A stretch of DNA of 64,000 nt, taken from Lepiota brunneoincarnata (Eukaryota; Basidiomycota; Agaricomycetes; Agaricales; Agaricaceae). This document shows, in pieces, positions 59,817 through 64,000 of the stretch (within the stretch, counting starts at the first letter, position 1; each line of letters begins with the position of its first letter). Location: the NCBI GenBank assembly GCA_023014365.1, contig JAEBUN010000006.1, forward strand, positions 1,178,001 through 1,242,000, given 5' to 3'. The notes under the pieces are model-generated. The model saw nothing but the letters and a program-made list of their open reading frames with translations, did not search any database and was not told where the DNA came from. Both the position numbers and the translations under genes were made by a program.

Positions 59817-62800
59817 TCAAAGTAGTGGTGCACGACACTGCGAGGGGCTATACAAAGAGTGAGAGATCGGCTTCGGCTTGAGGAGCGAGCGAACCGGCTT
59901 ACTTTTGGGGGTCCTGGGCAATCGACAGCTCGCCCCACTCTGTAGAATATGATACGCAACTAGACCAGACCTGTATAAACGACAAACCACGGTATGATCG
60001 ATGTTGTCTCATGTGGGGAAGAGATACTACCCACCACCCAGTCTGGTGAGAGGCACCCAAGCCTTTCCCGGTATCAGCATGGAAGAACTATGATGGGGGA
60101 TCAACACAAGGCCACTATATACAGGAATCACAAAGAAGACAATTATACCTCATAGAACCAAACATAGTCGCGGAAGTGGGGATCATAGTCCAACTTTGAA
60201 TTGGCACCATTAGTCGCCCTTCGACCTTCCACATCGCGGCCAAAGATATGGATGATCCGATGTTGTATCTCCTCTGCTACGGAGGCGAGATTCATGTAGT
60301 ATCCACTACCAGTAGGGCACTCTACCTATTCCATAAGATCCAAGAGGTAGAGATAAGGAAATGAGCGCCAAAAATAAACCAGCTATTTCACCTGGAGATC
60401 ATTGCCATAGTATTGGTAGAAGCGTTGAAGACTCTCTATGAGAATGAAGTTGGTCGCAAGCCCTGTAAAGAGGCGGAATTTAGGGCTTGGAGCCGAAAAC
60501 CTAGCGGAATGCAACCTCACAGATTGGTCCTCTCCAGTTTGAGTTGCCACCGAACATGCCTGAGAGTGAATCGCCAGGCCAATAAGGTACTTCATAGCGC
60601 TGCCCGTGGACATCCATCCCCCAGGGTTGGTCCTTGTGCTTCTTAGATAGCCTGGAATAGCTTGGATCAGACCACAAGAAAGGACGGAAGAGAATCAGAA
60701 CACTGACGACCGAATGCCATGTTCACTCAGAAACTCATCCTCATCCAGCATCTTTTCGAGAATTTTCACGAGTCTCTCCTTGCTGGCCAATGCCAGTAAC
60801 CTTCTTTGTTCCTTTCCAGCAACTGCCAATCATCATCAGTATGATATTTCTCCCAACTAGCCAACCAATCGCACCTTTCATATTGGCCATATTCCTATCG
60901 GCCATTTCTGTTCTATTATCTATGAACCACTCCATCCGCTTTTTGAAGCCAGGAAGTCGATTTATCACAGCCGGTTCCAATACCAACGTCGCATATAGCG
61001 GTATCAACCCAACTAAACTCCTCACGGGCAACTGCATCGAATGTCCTTTCCCAAAATCAATCGCGTCGTAATACATTCCATCCTGTTCGTTCCATAAACT
61101 GTTTTCGCGGTCGCCTTCTTTGAATGTCATGGCATCTGCAATAAAGATAAAATGCTACGCGTGTGGGGTGGGAATGCCAAGAGCCCGCCGAGGGAAGGGA
61201 AAGGAAGAATATTGCATGATAAGCGATTGATGTCCATCGAGCTCGAAGGGGAATCCCACGAGGAGCTAAACGGAACATACCTCAAAGAACTTGGAAGCGA
61301 TGTCCTCGTACACAGAATTGTGCTTCGCTAATTCCAAGGCCATGTTCAGCCTGCGAAAGAATCAGAAGCCTGTCAGATTCAACCAGTCGGAAGTGGCATA
61401 AAATGTCATTGGATCTTACATATTCAAACAGTAGAACGCCATCCACGCCGTTCCGTCCGCTTGGCGCAACGTCCCACCCGTGGGTAAAGGTTCCGAGCGA
61501 TTGAAAACACCAATGTTATCCAGTCCCAGGAAACCTCCTTCGAAGACATTGTTTCCACCCTGGTCCTTCCGATTGACCCACCTGAATCCACGTTAGCCAC
61601 CAGTGAATTGTTCGCAATCGTCATAGAAGCTACCAAGTAAAGTTCAAAAGTAGCTTCTGGAAAACACGCTCCAAGAAGGGCACATCCTCCCTTCCATACA
61701 GCTTGCGTTCAATCTTAAAAACTCGAAAAGTGGCCCTGCAAAAAAAGTTGAGCCCAGTCACAAGTGTGGTTCGCCGTTGCCGTACCACGCGTGCACAGGG
61801 GGATTAACATCGCTGAAATTCCATTCGTACGCCGGAATCTGCCCATCCGGCTTCATATACCATTCCCTTGTCAACAAATCCAGTTGTTTCTTTGCAAAAG
61901 TGGGATCCACGACAGCTAAGGGTATGCAATGAAATGCCGTATCCCAAGCGGCAAAGAACGGGTATTCCCATCTGTTTCAAAATGGCATGAGCACTCTGAT
62001 ATACATCGACAAAGAGAGCATACTTGTCAGGCATAGAAAGAATATCCTCGATATGCAGATGGCGCCAGTCCTACGACACAGCGTCAAACAAACTTTTCAT
62101 ACAATCATCGAACAGAAAGCTTACTCGATTCCTCACCCACTTCCGTTCTGGTGGTGGGGGCGGTTGCGCAGGATCTCCCTCCAACCATTCCTTCTGTATA
62201 AACCGATAATACTGCTTCGTCCAGAGCATCCCACCCAAAGCCTGTCTCATAACCTGCTTCAAATCATCACTAGTCGGACCAAACACCAACGCATCATAAA
62301 ACTCATCCGCCTCCTGCCTACGCTCTTCAATTGCATCATCAAACAACACTTCATCTTCCAAACTGGGATCCTGTCCAATCCTCGCCGGCGTCAATTTCAA
62401 TCTAACAACGGCACATCCACCCTGTCCAGGAACATTCTCAAAAATGTAGTGGGCGGCCGCCTTGGTGCCCTTCTTCTCTGGGTTGACATAGGACGCTGTC
62501 GGGGGAAAGGGGGTACAGGGGCCTTCTTCAGGACTCTCGCGTTCCTCCCTGCCGTAGATAGAAGCCGTACGCGAACGAATCTTTCTCGAAAAGAAATCCT
62601 CTGATTGCGATTCCGAGGCTGGGGGTCGATGACTTGGTATGATATGGTCATGAAAGCATCCTTGACATACGGCGAGCTATTCATTCCGCCATACAGCCTA
62701 CTGAAGTTGGTCTCGTTTTCAGTGAACAGAAGCGTTGGATCGATCGAGTCAATCTCAAAATCGTCATCAAAGTTGTTCGTAGGACCAACGGGAGGAGGAG

Positions 62801-63958
62801 AAGGCAAGCAATAGAGATGCGTCTTCCCTAGTGTGGGGTGGCGTGCGGTAATAACGGGAATATTATCCTTGCCTCGTACAGATCCGGTCAAACTCGGCAT
62901 AGGAGGTTTTTCGAGCGGCCAGGACCAGGTGTTAGGAAACCATAATTGAGGTATGAGGTGCAGCGTAGCGGGGTCAGGGCCACGATTGTAGGATGTGATC
63001 CGAATATAGATGTCATCCGGGTTCTCCTCGCCTTTTGCATACTACGAGCCACCAATGAGGACCTCGAAGCGGAGAGTCGAGGCATACACACATACCTCAA
63101 CAAAAACATCCCAATACCGATCCTCATCAAACGCACCCGTATCCAAAATCTCGTACTCAGCAACATTCCGATCCCGCCTTTGATTCTCCTCCACCAACTC
63201 CTCATATGGAAATCTCCTCTGCGGGTACTTGTACAAAAACTTCATGTACGAATGCGTCGGCGTCGAGTCGAGATAGTAATACAACTCCTTCACATCCTCG
63301 CCATGGTTCCCTTGATGCCCCGTAACGCCAAACAACCGCTCCTTGAGAATAGGATCCTCGCCATTCCAAAGAGAGAGCGCAAAACACAACCGCTGGTGAT
63401 TATCCGAAATCCCGGCTATCCCGTCCTCGCCCCACCTATACGTCCTCGATCGCGCATGCTCATGCGGAAAATGACTCCACGCGTCCCCATTCGTAGAGTA
63501 ATCCTCTCTCACAGTCGCCTGGGTCGGAAAAAAAAAAAAGAAAGGAAGCAAGCACTTCAACAAGTCGAAGGAAAGAAAGAAATAAACAAGACCCTTACCC
63601 ACTGCCGATCACTCAAATAAGGCCCCCACCTCTTCCAATGCTTCTCCCTCATATCATCCTGCCTCAGCCGGTACCTCTCTGTACCTTGATACCCTCCTTC
63701 CCCCAACCTATCCGCCAATCGCTCCCTGAGCGTCTTCTTCCCCCTACCCCCCTCCCCCTCTTCAGCACCACCATCCAACATTTCCTCCGACTCATTCCTT
63801 TTCAGCGGGGGCGTCGACGGCAGTGGCACCTTGGGCTTTGGTATAATCACAGTCAACCCAGACCCTATAAGACGGGAAATCCTGTTGTCCTGACAGTCGC
63901 GCCTGACCGCTGCTGCCTCCACCACTGGTGGTGCCTTTGTTGTCACCCCCGCCGTCAT
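59817..63958 (-). CDS. GH63 family glucosidase (long fungal form)
   Basis: The N-terminal region reads [56 protein letters not shown] and [20 protein letters not shown], then [20 protein letters not shown]. The catalytic (alpha/alpha)6 part has [20 protein letters not shown] with the catalytic Asp, [37 protein letters not shown] and [20 protein letters not shown]. It ends [15 protein letters not shown] and a Pro/Lys/Ser tail to a TGA at 59817. GH63 includes the ER processing alpha-glucosidase I, but this long version without signal peptide or TM helix is the cytosolic-type fungal paralogue; the substrate is unknown. The 5' end is uncertain: I use the ATG at 63958 ([12 protein letters not shown]), but the frame stays open to the window edge. 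Confidence 0.85.
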
Positions 63959-64000
63959 TGCTGGTGCCGTCCACCACACGCTCACCAGCAACGCCCTGGA

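Overview
The window is nuclear DNA of a filamentous basidiomycete (Agaricomycetes). The evidence is dense short introns of about 45-70 bp with GT-AG ends, gene families typical of mushrooms and their relatives (a DUF6535 membrane protein, divergent F-box proteins, a fungal-type GH16 enzyme), and orthologues of fungal cell-biology genes (CDC24, CDC6, RAP1, DIS3, a gamma-tubulin complex subunit, PalI/RIM9). The style of the F-box and DUF6535 proteins suggests Ceratobasidiaceae (Rhizoctonia/Ceratobasidium), but that is an inference. No CRISPR array, rRNA, convincing tRNA or intact transposon was seen. Gene models were built by hand from splice signals and protein conservation, so outer boundaries are better supported than every inner junction.

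Layout. 1-6.6 kb: the 5' part of a 7TM-like membrane protein (-), a conserved protein with an MBIP-like C-terminus (-), a secreted GH16 glucanase-like enzyme (-), a weak small gene (-) and a stretch without a readable gene. 6.6-18.7 kb: an F-box protein (+), protein arginine methyltransferase PRMT1/HMT1 (-), a BRI3-like membrane protein (+), a GCP5/6-like gamma-tubulin complex subunit (+) and a DUF6535 membrane protein (-). 19.0-23.3 kb: a small catabolic-looking group of a cyclase-family hydrolase (-), a 3-hydroxyisobutyrate dehydrogenase-like enzyme (-) and a carboxymuconolactone decarboxylase-family protein (+). 23.3-25.9 kb has no confident gene.

25.9-31.6 kb: a PalI/RIM9-family protein (+), a TAPT1-family ER membrane protein (+) and a second F-box protein (+). 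31.8-35.5 kb: a secreted GH28 polygalacturonase-type enzyme (-) and a serine-rich protein (-). 35.9-47.2 kb is a housekeeping block: exosome nuclease DIS3/Rrp44 (+), replication licensing factor CDC6 (-), a phytanoyl-CoA dioxygenase-family enzyme (+) divergent from CDC6, and a RAP1-like telomere protein (-). 47.2-53.0 kb is a gene-poor stretch. 53.0-64 kb: the Cdc42 GEF CDC24 (+) and a long GH63 glucosidase (-) at the right edge.

The most interesting points are the RAP1-like protein, which I read as one BRCT plus three Myb-type domains with no recognisable C-terminal RCT; a set of very small internal exons (10, 14 and 17 nt) needed to restore conserved enzyme cores; a probable GC-AG intron in the cyclase; tandem ACGCG cell-cycle boxes in the 208-bp CDC6 promoter; and the three-gene catabolic group.
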